Below are positions 43,231 through 52,587 of a DNA stretch of 64,000 bases, one piece after another. The stretch lies in the NCBI RefSeq assembly GCF_030385785.1, contig NZ_JAUEDK010000017.1, forward strand, positions 1 through 64,000, read 5' to 3'. The first letter of the stretch is position 1; each line of letters opens with the position of its first letter. The notes below the pieces were generated by a model, which saw only the letters and a program-made list of their open reading frames with translations, searched no databases and was not told where the DNA came from. This DNA is from Crenobacter oryzisoli. Its GTDB lineage: Bacteria; Pseudomonadota; Gammaproteobacteria; Burkholderiales; Chromobacteriaceae. The position numbers and the translations under genes are program-made.

Positions 43231-46200
43231 ATGGACCGGATTGAAGAGCAAATGGAAGACGGTATCGTCGACCCGACAGAAACACCGACGCCACCGCGTT
43301 GCGTGCAGATTCAGGTCACCCTAGCAGGCAAAATTAACCTGGCCGACTTCCAGAATGCCGTGCCGGTCACGCGTGAGCTGTCGGTGGTCAATGAGACGGA
43401 TTCCGACGTCAAGGAACTGCGGCTAACTGCATCGTCCGAGCCTCCATTTCTCAAACCCAAAACGTGGCACATTGACCATGTCGGAGCTGGTCAAACGGTC
43501 CGTATCAACGACCTGGACCTGCCGCTCGACGGCGCGCTGCTCAGCCGCCTGACCGAATCCGAGAAGGCTGTCGTAACGTTCAGGCTGACAACAGGACAGG
43601 ACGCCACTGTTGAACTCGCGTCTAGCGAGACGACAGTCGAGCTACTGCCGCGCAATCAATGGGGCGGACTATCATCGCTGCCAGATATGGTCGCTGCGTT
43701 CGTCCAGCCAAATGAACCTGCCATCGAGCGTGTTCTGAAGCAGGCTGCTGAAGTCCTCAGGAAAGCGGGCAAATCCGGAGCGATTGATGGGTATGAAGGT
43801 GGTGCACGGCGTGCATGGGAGCTCGCCTCTGCCATCTGGAACGCGATTGGCGCCATGGGACTCGATTACGCGCTGCCCCCAGCCAGCTTCGAACATACCG
43901 GCCAGAAGGTGCGTAGTCCCAGCCAGATTGCCGACTCAGGGCTTGGAACCTGCCTCGACCTTGCGTTGCTCATGTGCGCAGCTCTGGAGCAAGCGGGTCT
44001 CAACTCGGTGCTGGTATTTACGAAAGGGCATGCGTTTCCGGGGGTCTGGCTGAAGAGCGAAGAATTTTCGATATCCGTTGTGGACGATGTAACGGCACTG
44101 CGTAAACGCGTGAAGCTGAAGGAAATGGTGCTTTTCGAGACGACCCTGCTCACGCAACGGCCGCTGCCTGCCTTCAGCTATGCCATTGGTCGCGGCGAAG
44201 AACAGATTTCAGAGGAAGAGGAGCAGAAGTTCCAGCTGGCCGTCGACATTAGGCGAGCTCGTCTCCAACGCATCAAACCGTTGGCAAGCGAACAGGCCGT
44301 CGCCCGCGGAATGCTCGGAACAGAATCATCGAGCATTTCGCCGGTATTTGAAGATGCGCCCGACCTACCGGATGAACTGGATGAGGAAAAATTGGACGCT
44401 GCTGTTGAGCGCCCTGAAGACCGCCTCACTCGATGGCAGCGCAAGCTGCTCGACCTGTCGCTACGAAACAACCTCCTCAGCTTCAAGGCCGGCAAAAAGT
44501 CGTTGAAGCTCGACGCACCAGACCCCGCCCACCTCGAGGATATTTTATCGGAAGGACATGCTCTCAAGCTGTTGACACGTCCTGAGCTGATGGACGGAAA
44601 CGACCCCCGCAGTCAGGCTATTCACGAAGGAAGAGAACGCGAGAACATCCGCCGCCAGCATGCGCTCGATGCCTTGAAGCGCAAAGAGGTCTTCGTTGGC
44701 TTCACCCAGGATGAAATGGACTCGCGTCTTGTCGAGCTTTTTCGGACTTCGCGGACCTCTCTTCAGGAGGGGGGCTCCAACACGTTATATCTCGCACTGG
44801 GCTTCTTATCGTGGAGCCGCGACGACAAGGATGACAAGAAGTACCGCGCTCCTCTCATTCTGGTTCCGGTGTCGCTGGAGCGCCGTAGTGCACGCTCTGG
44901 TTTCAGCTTGAAGCTGCATGACGACGAGCCGCGCTTCAACCCGACTCTCCTCGAAATGCTGCGTCAGGATTTCGAACTCGAACTTGGTGTACAGGACACT
45001 GAGCTGCCGAAGGACGAATCAGGACTCGATGTCGTAGGCATCTGGAAGACCGTTTCCAATGCGGTCAAGGACATTAAGGGTTGGGAGGTCGTGGAAGATG
45101 TCGTGCTCGCGTCCTTCTCGTTCGCGAAATACCTGATGTGGAAGGACCTGACAGAGCGTACCGAACAGCTGAAGCAGAGTGCCGTTGTTCGTCACCTTAT
45201 AGAGACGCCACGCGACTCGTATGAAAGTACCGTTGCGTTTCCTGACGTCCGGAAGCTTGATATTGAGTTACCGGTGAAGGAGACCTTCTGTCCGCTGCCA
45301 GCGGACTCGTCACAGCTCTCCGCCGTCGTGGCAGGAAGCAAAGGTAAAGATTTCGTTCTCATCGGACCGCCGGGTACAGGCAAGAGCCAGACCATCTCGA
45401 ACCTCATCGCGCAGTGTCTCGCGGAACGTAAGCGCGTGCTCTTCGTTTCCGAGAAGATGGCGGCGCTTGATGTCGTGTATCGCCGCCTCGCTGATGTCGG
45501 ACTCGGTAATTTCTGCCTTGAACTGCACTCGAGTAAAGCGCGCAAAACGGAGGTGCTCGAGCAACTTCGTAGGTCTTGGGATGCTGCTGCGGCCGTGGCG
45601 CCTGAAGAATGGCATGCGGAAGCAGCGCGCCTCGATGGGCTTCGCTCCCAATTGAATGGCTATGTCGAACGCTTGCATCTTCGCCATCCGAATGGGCTGA
45701 GCGTCTATGAGGCTATCGGCAAGGTGGTGGCAGGTCACGACCTACCGGCTCTCCAGCTATCCTGGCCATCAGCGCAAGTTCACGACGCTGCGGCTATGCG
45801 CACCCTGCGCGAGACGGCCGACTTGCTTGATGTCCACGCAAAGGTAATGGGAGAGGGGCAACTCACCACTAATCCTCTAGCACACGTTGCTCAGACCGAA
45901 TGGTCACCCCTTTGGCAGGGCGAGCTTCTGGAAGCCGCTCGAGGCGTCGGGCCTGCAGTCCGTACATTTGAAACAGCAACTGCTGCGCTTATAGCTGCCA
46001 TTGGGCTGCCGGTATTGCCACTGGAGCCACGTGTCCGCGATGGGCTGCGGTTGCTTGCAGAAACGCTGCCGGCGGCGTCAGGTCGTGACTGGCAGTTCGT
46101 CTTGCGTCCCGATGCAAAGACGATTGCTGACCGACTCCGTCAGGCTATCCCGTTGGTCGAGCGTTATCGCGAGCTGCATGGCTCCCTTTCGTTGCCCCGA

Positions 46201-49200
46201 GGCAATCAGGTGCTTGAAGACGTTCGCCTCGGCATCGTGCAGCTTTCCCGCCATGCCGAGCTCCTCGCACAACTATCGCCGACATGGAATGAGGCGCTGC
46301 GGTCGCGGCTGGGGTCGGGCATCGAGCTGTTGCGCAACCGGCAGGAGCTCCTGGGTCAACTGTCCCTTCCCTATCAGGAAGGGATTCCGACCGCCACTGT
46401 GCAGCAGCTTCAGGCTGATTGGCGTGAATTGCAGAATTCTTCCTGGCCAATGAGCGTGATGCGGCGCCGTGCACTGACCAAGAAGCTCAAGGAATTGGCA
46501 ACAGGAGGAGTAGAACCGGACATCGGTGCAGATATCGAGCGCCTCGGAAAAATAGACACACTCCAAACCGAGATAAAACTCTTCGACGACCTTTCTCTGC
46601 TTACGTCCAATGCATGGGGCGGGCTGAAGACAGAGCTGGACGTCGCTCGCGCATCACTCAGGTTCCAGGTGGCACTTGAGCAGGCTCGTGTCCGGCAGCC
46701 GTGGGAAGATATCGGTCTTGACCCTGTGAGCCGTGGACAATGCGGCGATGCCGCGCGCGAAGACCTCCAGCGCATGCGCGAAATGCGTCAGATTGACCAA
46801 GTCGTAAGCCGGTTGGCCACACTCGATAGTGAGACAGATGGTGTCTGGTCGGGTTATGAAACGGACCTAACCGTCGCCAAAACCTATCTCAACTATCAGG
46901 GCGCATTGACGGCCGCTCGTGCCAATAGCAATTGGCAGGATGAAGGGTTTGGCGTCGTTGAAGAAGGGCGTGCTGGAGCGATTGCCGCGGCAGACCTGAA
47001 GAAAATGCGCGAGTTGGTCTCGCTGCACGAGCGCTTGCAGGAGCTCGAGGACCTGCCAGCCAAGACGTCTGGACTGTGGAGCGGGTTGCAAACGAAGCTG
47101 GATGGGGTCGAACCTGCCCTCAAGTTCTTTGAAGCATTGTCAGGCGCGCTAGCCGTTCTCGCGAGTACACCCGAAACGCTTGCGACCGTTAAGGCTCCAA
47201 TTGCATTGCTCCTGGGCGACAGCAACGTCCTGCTTGAACCGACTGGCGTTATCGCCGGTGCGGGGCGAACCTATGCTGATACATTGCACTCCCTAAATGA
47301 GGCCATCACGCACTTCTCTGCTGCAAGCGGACTGCCAGAGTCGGACAAGACGATGCTAGGCGAGCGGCTGCCAGAACAGGTTACGCAGCGCGCGGACGAC
47401 ATCCTGAACTCCTCGAACCGTTTGAACGCATGGTGCGCGTGGCGCAAGGCGCGTCAGCAGGCACTCGCACTTGGTCTCACACCTGTAGTCGATGGGCTTG
47501 AGCAAGGAAAAATCCAGTTGGGTCGCGTCAAAGAGGCCTTTGAGACGGACTATTGTCGCTGGTGGCTCAACGCGGTGGTCGATGCTGACGAAGTTCTCCG
47601 AACATTTGTTTCTGCGGAGCATGAGAAACGCATTCGTGATTTCCGTGAGTTGGACGAGCGTTTCATTGGCCTCACGCAAGCGTGGGTTCGCGCACAGCTT
47701 TCCGCGGACCACCCATCGCCTACCCATGTGTCGAGAGGGTCCGAGTGGGGGCTGCTACGCTATGAGATGCAGAAGAAAACCCGTCATCTGCCGCTGCGGG
47801 AACTGATGTCGCAAGCCTCGGATGCCGTCATGCGCCTGACGCCGTGTCTGCTTATGAGTCCGTTGTCTATTGCACAATACCTGCCAGCGGAAACCGCAAG
47901 TTTTGACGTCGTTGTTTTCGACGAAGCGTCGCAGATTCCAGTTTGGGATGCCATCGGTGCAATGGCGCGTGGGAAGCAGGTCATCATGGTCGGTGACCCG
48001 AAACAGTTGCCGCCAACGAGCTTCTTTGACCGCGCGGAATCGGATGTCGACGACACCGATGTCGAAACCGAGCTCGAAAGTATCCTCGAAGAGTGCATCG
48101 GCGCAAACTTGCCCACGATGAAGTTGTCGTGGCACTACCGTAGTAGTCACGAGAGCCTGATTGCGTTCTCCAACTATCGCTATTACGACGGGGACCTAGT
48201 TACGTTCCCGAGTCCGGTGACCAATGACCGTGCGGTGAGCTTCAACCATGTGCTGAATGGACAATACGAACGAGGGGGAGCTCGGACAAACAAACCGGAA
48301 GCGAAAGCATTGGTGGCTGACCTTGTCGGCAAACTGAAGTCGCCGGGGTTCCGAGATAGCGGCTTGACCATTGGTGTTGTCACGTTCAATACCGAGCAGC
48401 AAGCGCTGATTGAGGACCTACTGGATGAGGAGCGTCGTAAGGACCCGTCTATTGAGCCGTACTTCCTCGAGGCGCAATTGGAGCCGGTTTTCGTCAAGAA
48501 CCTGGAGAGCGTACAGGGTGATGAGCGTGACATCATGTACTTCTCCATTACATATGGCCCGGGTATAGACGGCTTGATGCCGATGAACTTCGGCCCGATG
48601 AACCAACAGGGTGGTGAGCGACGACTGAATGTTGCCATCACTCGTGCCCGCCAGGAACTTCGGGTATTCGGGAGTTTCCGACCGGAGCAGATGGACTTGT
48701 CGAGAACACAGGCATTGGGGGTGCGCGACCTGAAGCACTTCCTTGAGTTTGCCGACCGTGGCGCGCGTGCGCTTGGTGAGGCTGTCGCCGGCAGTGTCGG
48801 CGACTTTGATAGCCCCTTCGAGCAAGCTGTCTCCGTTGCGCTTACTGAAAAGGGGTGGGTTTTGCACTCGCAGGTCGGGGTGTCGGCATTCCGCATTGAC
48901 CTTGGTGTCGTTGACCCTGACGCACCGGGCCGATATCTGGCTGGCATCGAATGCGACGGGGCAACCTATCATCGCTCGGCGACGGCCCGTGACCGCGACA
49001 AGCTCCGCGAGCAGGTATTACGTGGCCTGGGATGGGACATTCTACGAGTCTGGTCGACCGACTGGTGGATTGACATGCCTGGTACCGTCGAAAAGATTCA
49101 TCGGCAACTTGAGTCGCTGCTGGCGGCACAGCGAGCAGTGCGAGTGAAAGAGGCAGAAGCTGCTGCAGTTCTAGCGCAGCAGGTAATTTCTGGGTCAATG

Positions 49201-49839
49201 AAACCATCGTCAGACCGTGTGGAAATGCCCTCTATCGTGGCAGACGATGCGGATGCCGTTGCGACGCCCCCCCTGACCTATGCACGAAATGCTTCTGCCG
49301 TATCAAGTGATGCCTTGCCAAGAGAGCAGTTCATTGAAGTGGACCTTGCATTTGCCGGGCTTGAAGCCGACCCGGGAGCATTCTTTGAAGAGACTTACAC
49401 TCCCCGTCTCCTCAACATGATTGAGCATGTGGTGAACATCGAAGGTCCGGTTCTGGATGAGGTTTTGGCACGCCGCATTGCTCGGTTACACGGCTGGGGG
49501 CGTACCGGTCCACGAATCCAGGAACGGGTCGTCAGCCTAGCATCACAACACTATGAGAGTACGGCTGAAGATGTTGGTACATTCTTCAGGCTCAAAGGGA
49601 ATGATGACGCGATTCAGTTCCGGCGTCCTGTGGATGGCACTGTACGGTCGGTCGATGAGATTTCGTTGACTGAATTGCAGGCACTCGCCTTCGAGATGAG
49701 AGAAGCGGGGCATGACCAGGAATCGGGCGTTTTGGCCATGGGACGTGAAATTGGTTTGCGGAAACTCAGCGCGAATAACCGGGCGCGGTTGGAATGCGCC
49801 TGGGTGAACATTAACCAAACCCTGGACTCAAATAGCTGA
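43231..49839 (+). CDS. DUF4011 / SF1 helicase / Vsr-like nuclease / DUF3320 protein (Hhe-like)
   Basis: A 2202-residue protein. Order: a beta-sandwich start; a transglutaminase-like domain with Cys 241 (G-T-C-L-D-L-A-L-L-M-C) and His 267 (G-H-A-F-P-G-V-W); DUF4011 (R-W-Q-R-K-L-L-D-L-S-L-R-N-N-L-L-S-F) near 410; an SF1 helicase with Walker A G-P-P-G-T-G-K-S (712-719), split by about 800 residues of coiled coil from V-V-F-D-E-A-S-Q-I (Asp 1564, Glu 1565), W-H-Y-R-S and V-A-I-T-R-A-R; a Vsr/DUF559-like nuclease (Asp 1890, Glu 1907, Asp 1909); and DUF3320 (L-H-G-W-G-R-T-G-x-R-I). This is the layout of the single-gene defence proteins often called Hhe. Helicase and nuclease residues are all present, so it should be active. 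It is a lone gene; the ribosome site is weak. Confidence 0.85.
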   Translation: MDRIEEQMEDGIVDPTETPTPPRCVQIQVTLAGKINLADFQNAVPVTRELSVVNETDSDVKELRLTASSEPPFLKPKTWHIDHVGAGQTVRINDLDLPLDGALLSRLTESEKAVVTFRLTTGQDATVELASSETTVELLPRNQWGGLSSLPDMVAAFVQPNEPAIERVLKQAAEVLRKAGKSGAIDGYEGGARRAWELASAIWNAIGAMGLDYALPPASFEHTGQKVRSPSQIADSGLGTCLDLALLMCAALEQAGLNSVLVFTKGHAFPGVWLKSEEFSISVVDDVTALRKRVKLKEMVLFETTLLTQRPLPAFSYAIGRGEEQISEEEEQKFQLAVDIRRARLQRIKPLASEQAVARGMLGTESSSISPVFEDAPDLPDELDEEKLDAAVERPEDRLTRWQRKLLDLSLRNNLLSFKAGKKSLKLDAPDPAHLEDILSEGHALKLLTRPELMDGNDPRSQAIHEGRERENIRRQHALDALKRKEVFVGFTQDEMDSRLVELFRTSRTSLQEGGSNTLYLALGFLSWSRDDKDDKKYRAPLILVPVSLERRSARSGFSLKLHDDEPRFNPTLLEMLRQDFELELGVQDTELPKDESGLDVVGIWKTVSNAVKDIKGWEVVEDVVLASFSFAKYLMWKDLTERTEQLKQSAVVRHLIETPRDSYESTVAFPDVRKLDIELPVKETFCPLPADSSQLSAVVAGSKGKDFVLIGPPGTGKSQTISNLIAQCLAERKRVLFVSEKMAALDVVYRRLADVGLGNFCLELHSSKARKTEVLEQLRRSWDAAAAVAPEEWHAEAARLDGLRSQLNGYVERLHLRHPNGLSVYEAIGKVVAGHDLPALQLSWPSAQVHDAAAMRTLRETADLLDVHAKVMGEGQLTTNPLAHVAQTEWSPLWQGELLEAARGVGPAVRTFETATAALIAAIGLPVLPLEPRVRDGLRLLAETLPAASGRDWQFVLRPDAKTIADRLRQAIPLVERYRELHGSLSLPRGNQVLEDVRLGIVQLSRHAELLAQLSPTWNEALRSRLGSGIELLRNRQELLGQLSLPYQEGIPTATVQQLQADWRELQNSSWPMSVMRRRALTKKLKELATGGVEPDIGADIERLGKIDTLQTEIKLFDDLSLLTSNAWGGLKTELDVARASLRFQVALEQARVRQPWEDIGLDPVSRGQCGDAAREDLQRMREMRQIDQVVSRLATLDSETDGVWSGYETDLTVAKTYLNYQGALTAARANSNWQDEGFGVVEEGRAGAIAAADLKKMRELVSLHERLQELEDLPAKTSGLWSGLQTKLDGVEPALKFFEALSGALAVLASTPETLATVKAPIALLLGDSNVLLEPTGVIAGAGRTYADTLHSLNEAITHFSAASGLPESDKTMLGERLPEQVTQRADDILNSSNRLNAWCAWRKARQQALALGLTPVVDGLEQGKIQLGRVKEAFETDYCRWWLNAVVDADEVLRTFVSAEHEKRIRDFRELDERFIGLTQAWVRAQLSADHPSPTHVSRGSEWGLLRYEMQKKTRHLPLRELMSQASDAVMRLTPCLLMSPLSIAQYLPAETASFDVVVFDEASQIPVWDAIGAMARGKQVIMVGDPKQLPPTSFFDRAESDVDDTDVETELESILEECIGANLPTMKLSWHYRSSHESLIAFSNYRYYDGDLVTFPSPVTNDRAVSFNHVLNGQYERGGARTNKPEAKALVADLVGKLKSPGFRDSGLTIGVVTFNTEQQALIEDLLDEERRKDPSIEPYFLEAQLEPVFVKNLESVQGDERDIMYFSITYGPGIDGLMPMNFGPMNQQGGERRLNVAITRARQELRVFGSFRPEQMDLSRTQALGVRDLKHFLEFADRGARALGEAVAGSVGDFDSPFEQAVSVALTEKGWVLHSQVGVSAFRIDLGVVDPDAPGRYLAGIECDGATYHRSATARDRDKLREQVLRGLGWDILRVWSTDWWIDMPGTVEKIHRQLESLLAAQRAVRVKEAEAAAVLAQQVISGSMKPSSDRVEMPSIVADDADAVATPPLTYARNASAVSSDALPREQFIEVDLAFAGLEADPGAFFEETYTPRLLNMIEHVVNIEGPVLDEVLARRIARLHGWGRTGPRIQERVVSLASQHYESTAEDVGTFFRLKGNDDAIQFRRPVDGTVRSVDEISLTELQALAFEMREAGHDQESGVLAMGREIGLRKLSANNRARLECAWVNINQTLDSNS

Positions 49840-50436
49840 GTGTGACGTCTATTATGTCTGGTAAGTCGAGGTACTCGAGTTTGAGTGCCTCGACAACTCC
49901 GCTCAAAGCCTACTTCAGGCTGGGGTTAAAACCCCTGCACTTTGCAAATCGACCTGGCGAAGCCCACGCCAAAGAGCGTTCGTCCACCTCGCTCATCACA
50001 CTGACTCCGTCGCACTCTTCACGTCATTAAAGCAATTATGTTCGGGCTTCATGCAGCCGAAAGCTGACTTAGCTCTTGCCAGAGCGCGTCCAGGCAGCAA
50101 CACGGTGAATCCCCCGTTTTCCTAGCTTCGGGGCATGATTAGGAGGAGGCATGAGCAGTTCGCCTATGGAAGTTACTCAGCATGTTGGGCTGCCACCTCA
50201 ACTTAATTTTAAAATCGAGTTCTTAGTCAAATACTAATTATCTCAACTTTCATTTTATAGTGACAAATGCATAAAACTTATGCGCTCATATGTTTCAAAG
50301 AGTTATCACAAGCACTGCTATAACTTTCATTTAATAACTACCAGAAGGATGTGGGCGTCGTTGCGCCCTGCCCACCGCGCCGTCTGACGGCAGACGTTGG
50401 TGACACTATAGCCTGCCCATCTATGCAGGCAGGGAA
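49840..50436. other. intergenic region at island right edge
   Basis: About 600 bases. The first half is moderately GC-rich with no gene. From 50190 it is AT-rich and carries the right-end site array. After 50345 the composition returns to core, with a GC-rich stretch and a small hairpin (CCTGCC...GGCAGG, near 50415-50435) that may end the AraC-gene transcript. Confidence 0.5.
50197..50338 (-). repeat. right-end array of putative TnsB-binding sites
   Basis: Three sites in one orientation, opposite to the left array: CTCAACTTAATTTTAA (50197-50212), CTCAACTTTCATTTTATA (50243-50260) and AACTTTCATTTAATA (50322-50336). The outermost would be the terminus. It reads ATA rather than the ACA expected at a Tn7-type end, and I see no clean 5-bp duplication against the left flank (GAGAT versus ACTAC), so the exact edge is uncertain or mutated. 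Confidence 0.6.
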
Positions 50437-51324
50437 TCAGCTCGGCTGGCTGCACCCGTACCAGCGCCGGTAATCGCCCGGAGTGACGCCAAGTGCAGCG
50501 CGAAAGCGGTTGCCGAGGTGGCTGGCGCTGGCAAAGCCGCTGGCGGCGGCGATATCAACCAGCGGCAGCGCGCTCGTTTGCAGCAAGGACTGCGCCCGGG
50601 CGAGGCGGCGCTGCATGATCCACCCGTGCGGAGCTTGGCCGAATGAGGTGCGGAACATTCGCGCGAAATGGTACTCGGACAGCGCCAGCTCGGCTGCCAG
50701 TTCACCCACCGTCAATTCGCCGTCCAGTCGGACCTCGATCAGCTCACGCACTCGGCGCCGCTGCCATGGGGCGAGCCCGCCTTTCACTGTCACCGCATGG
50801 CGGCGCGCCGTATTGGTTAGCATCAGGTGTGCCAATACTTCGTGGCTGAGCGCGTTGCCGGTCAGCCTGCCATCCAGACTGTCCCAGTCGAGCGCCGCCA
50901 GCTGCCTGCATAGCGCGGCCAGCACCGGGTCTTCCATATAAGTGCGGTCGAGCAACTGCATCTCGCGAGGTTCGCGATCGAGCAGCGTTACCGCCAGCGC
51001 GTCGAACTGCTCGGTCGGGAAATACAGGTGCAGAAAGCGGATCGGCCCCTTCACCTGCCAGTCGGACTCGTGCTCAGCCGGCAGTACGCACAGCTTGCCC
51101 GGCGCGCCACGCTGACACTGCGGCCGATCGCGCCGCACAATCTCGAAGCCGCCTTCGAGGTACAGGGACAAGGTGTGATGTTCGGGGCGATTGTAGAAGG
51201 TGTCTTCCAGCTGGGTGCGCAGCCACAAAGCGGCGGTCAGGCCATCGCCGAGCACGCCACAACGTTCTAGCTCGGCGTGCGACTGGGTCAGGGTCTCGTA
51301 AACGGGTAAGGCGGGGGTGGTCAT
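50437..51324 (-). CDS. AraC-family transcriptional regulator
   Basis: A 295-residue protein. The C-terminal AraC domain has two helix-turn-helices: E-L-T-V-G-E-L-A-A-E-L-A-L-S-E-Y-H-F-A-R-M-F-R, and L-P-L-V-D-I-A-A-A-S-G-F-A-S-A-S-H-L-G-N-R-F-R with the family's G-x-x-P-x-x-Y-R-R. The N-terminal part is a cupin-like effector domain. The start at 51324 follows GAGGA. It is divergent from the EamA exporter 137 bases away, so it likely controls that gene, sensing an exported compound. First core gene beyond the island. Confidence 0.88.
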   Translation of the reverse strand: MTTPALPVYETLTQSHAELERCGVLGDGLTAALWLRTQLEDTFYNRPEHHTLSLYLEGGFEIVRRDRPQCQRGAPGKLCVLPAEHESDWQVKGPIRFLHLYFPTEQFDALAVTLLDREPREMQLLDRTYMEDPVLAALCRQLAALDWDSLDGRLTGNALSHEVLAHLMLTNTARRHAVTVKGGLAPWQRRRVRELIEVRLDGELTVGELAAELALSEYHFARMFRTSFGQAPHGWIMQRRLARAQSLLQTSALPLVDIAAASGFASASHLGNRFRAALGVTPGDYRRWYGCSQPS

Positions 51325-51461
51325 GACAAGGTCCTCTATACCTTGCAGTGTACGACGCCCGTATGGCCTGTGTGCGCTGCACCGCAAAAAAGCGCAGGAA
51401 TATGCAATCGCGTAAGGCAGCCATTGACGACACTCTGGGCATCGAACCGCCGGAGATTGCC

Positions 51462-52367
51462 ATGAACGCCCTGCTCTATCTGTCTACCGCGCTGATCTGG
51501 GGCACGACCTGGATCGCGCTGAAATGGGAGCTGGGCAGCACGCCGATCTCGCTGTCTATCGCCTACCGCTTTCTGCTGGCGTCTGCGGTACTGTTTGCGA
51601 TCCTGGCGATCCGAAAACAGCTGCGCCGTCCGCGCGGCGAGGCAGCTCGGCTGGTGCTTGCCCAGGGACTGGCGCTGTTCTGCCTGAACTTCCTGTGTTT
51701 CTACCACGCCAGTCACTATCTGCCGAGCGGGCTGGTTGCAGTGGTGTTCTCGACCGCGACGCTGTGGAACGCGCTCAACGCTCGGCTGTTCCTGAAGCGG
51801 CGCATCGCCCCGCAGGTGATGGCCGGCGGCGCGCTGGGCCTCGCCGGCATCGTCACGCTGTTCTGGCCCGAGCTGGTTAGTCATGGCGCTGACACCGGCA
51901 CGCTGATCGGCCTAGGACTGTCGGTGCTCGGCACCTTGTGCTTCTCGACCGGCAACCTGCTGTCTGCGCGGCTACAGACGCTTGGGCTGAAGCCGCTCGA
52001 GACCAATGCCTGGGCGATGCTGTGCGGCTCGCTGATTCTGGTGGCTGGCAGCCTGGTTGCCGGCCTGCCGTTCACCATCGACACCTCGGCGCGCTATCTG
52101 GGCGCGCTGGCCTATCTAGCCATCCCCGGTTCGGTGATCGGCTTCACCGCCTACCTGATGCTGGTTGGCCGGCTCGGCCCGGAGCGCGCGGCCTACTGCA
52201 CCGTGCTGTTTCCGGTGGTGGCGCTAAACGTGTCTGTGCTGTTCGAGGGCTATCACTGGACGCCGTTGGCGTTGCTGGGTTTGGTGCTGGTACTGGCCGG
52301 CAATGTGTTGGTGTTCCGCCAGCCCAAGCGCACCGCGGCCCTGCCCGTCGGCGCCAAGACAGTCTGA
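51462..52367 (+). CDS. EamA-family (DMT) transporter
   Basis: A 301-residue inner-membrane protein with ten predicted helices in two EamA repeats. The first repeat opens with L-I-W-G-T-T-W-I-A-L-K-W, with the usual W-G-x-x-x and a later L-P-S-G-L-V-A-V-V-F-S-T. The second contains the P-G-S-V-I-G-F-T-A-Y stretch. Such proteins export amino acids or small metabolites; the substrate is unknown. The start at 51462 has GGAG before it; in-frame codons further up are not supported. It ends at a strong terminator and is divergent from the AraC regulator. Confidence 0.88.
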   Translation: MNALLYLSTALIWGTTWIALKWELGSTPISLSIAYRFLLASAVLFAILAIRKQLRRPRGEAARLVLAQGLALFCLNFLCFYHASHYLPSGLVAVVFSTATLWNALNARLFLKRRIAPQVMAGGALGLAGIVTLFWPELVSHGADTGTLIGLGLSVLGTLCFSTGNLLSARLQTLGLKPLETNAWAMLCGSLILVAGSLVAGLPFTIDTSARYLGALAYLAIPGSVIGFTAYLMLVGRLGPERAAYCTVLFPVVALNVSVLFEGYHWTPLALLGLVLVLAGNVLVFRQPKRTAALPVGAKTV

Positions 52368-52409
52368 AGAATGCCTGGAGCGGTTCCACGACCGCGCAGG
52401 ATGAGCTTT

Positions 52410-52434
52410 GCCCGGCCCTTGGCCGGGCTTTTTT
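52410..52434 (+). terminator. intrinsic terminator after EamA gene
   Basis: GCCCGGCC, loop CTT, GGCCGGGC, then six T. Confidence 0.92.
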
Positions 52435-52587
52435 CATTCGCCAGAACCTTGCGGGAAGCGTCTAGCGCTTGGCCCTCCGCTAGGCGAAGACTCTCTACCC
52501 GCTCGTCGGCGTCCCGACGATTCTCGAATGGCCGGTTGTCGTCCTATTTCGGGCCAGTTGGCCAGTCCTTGCCCCGGCGGGGCGCAA

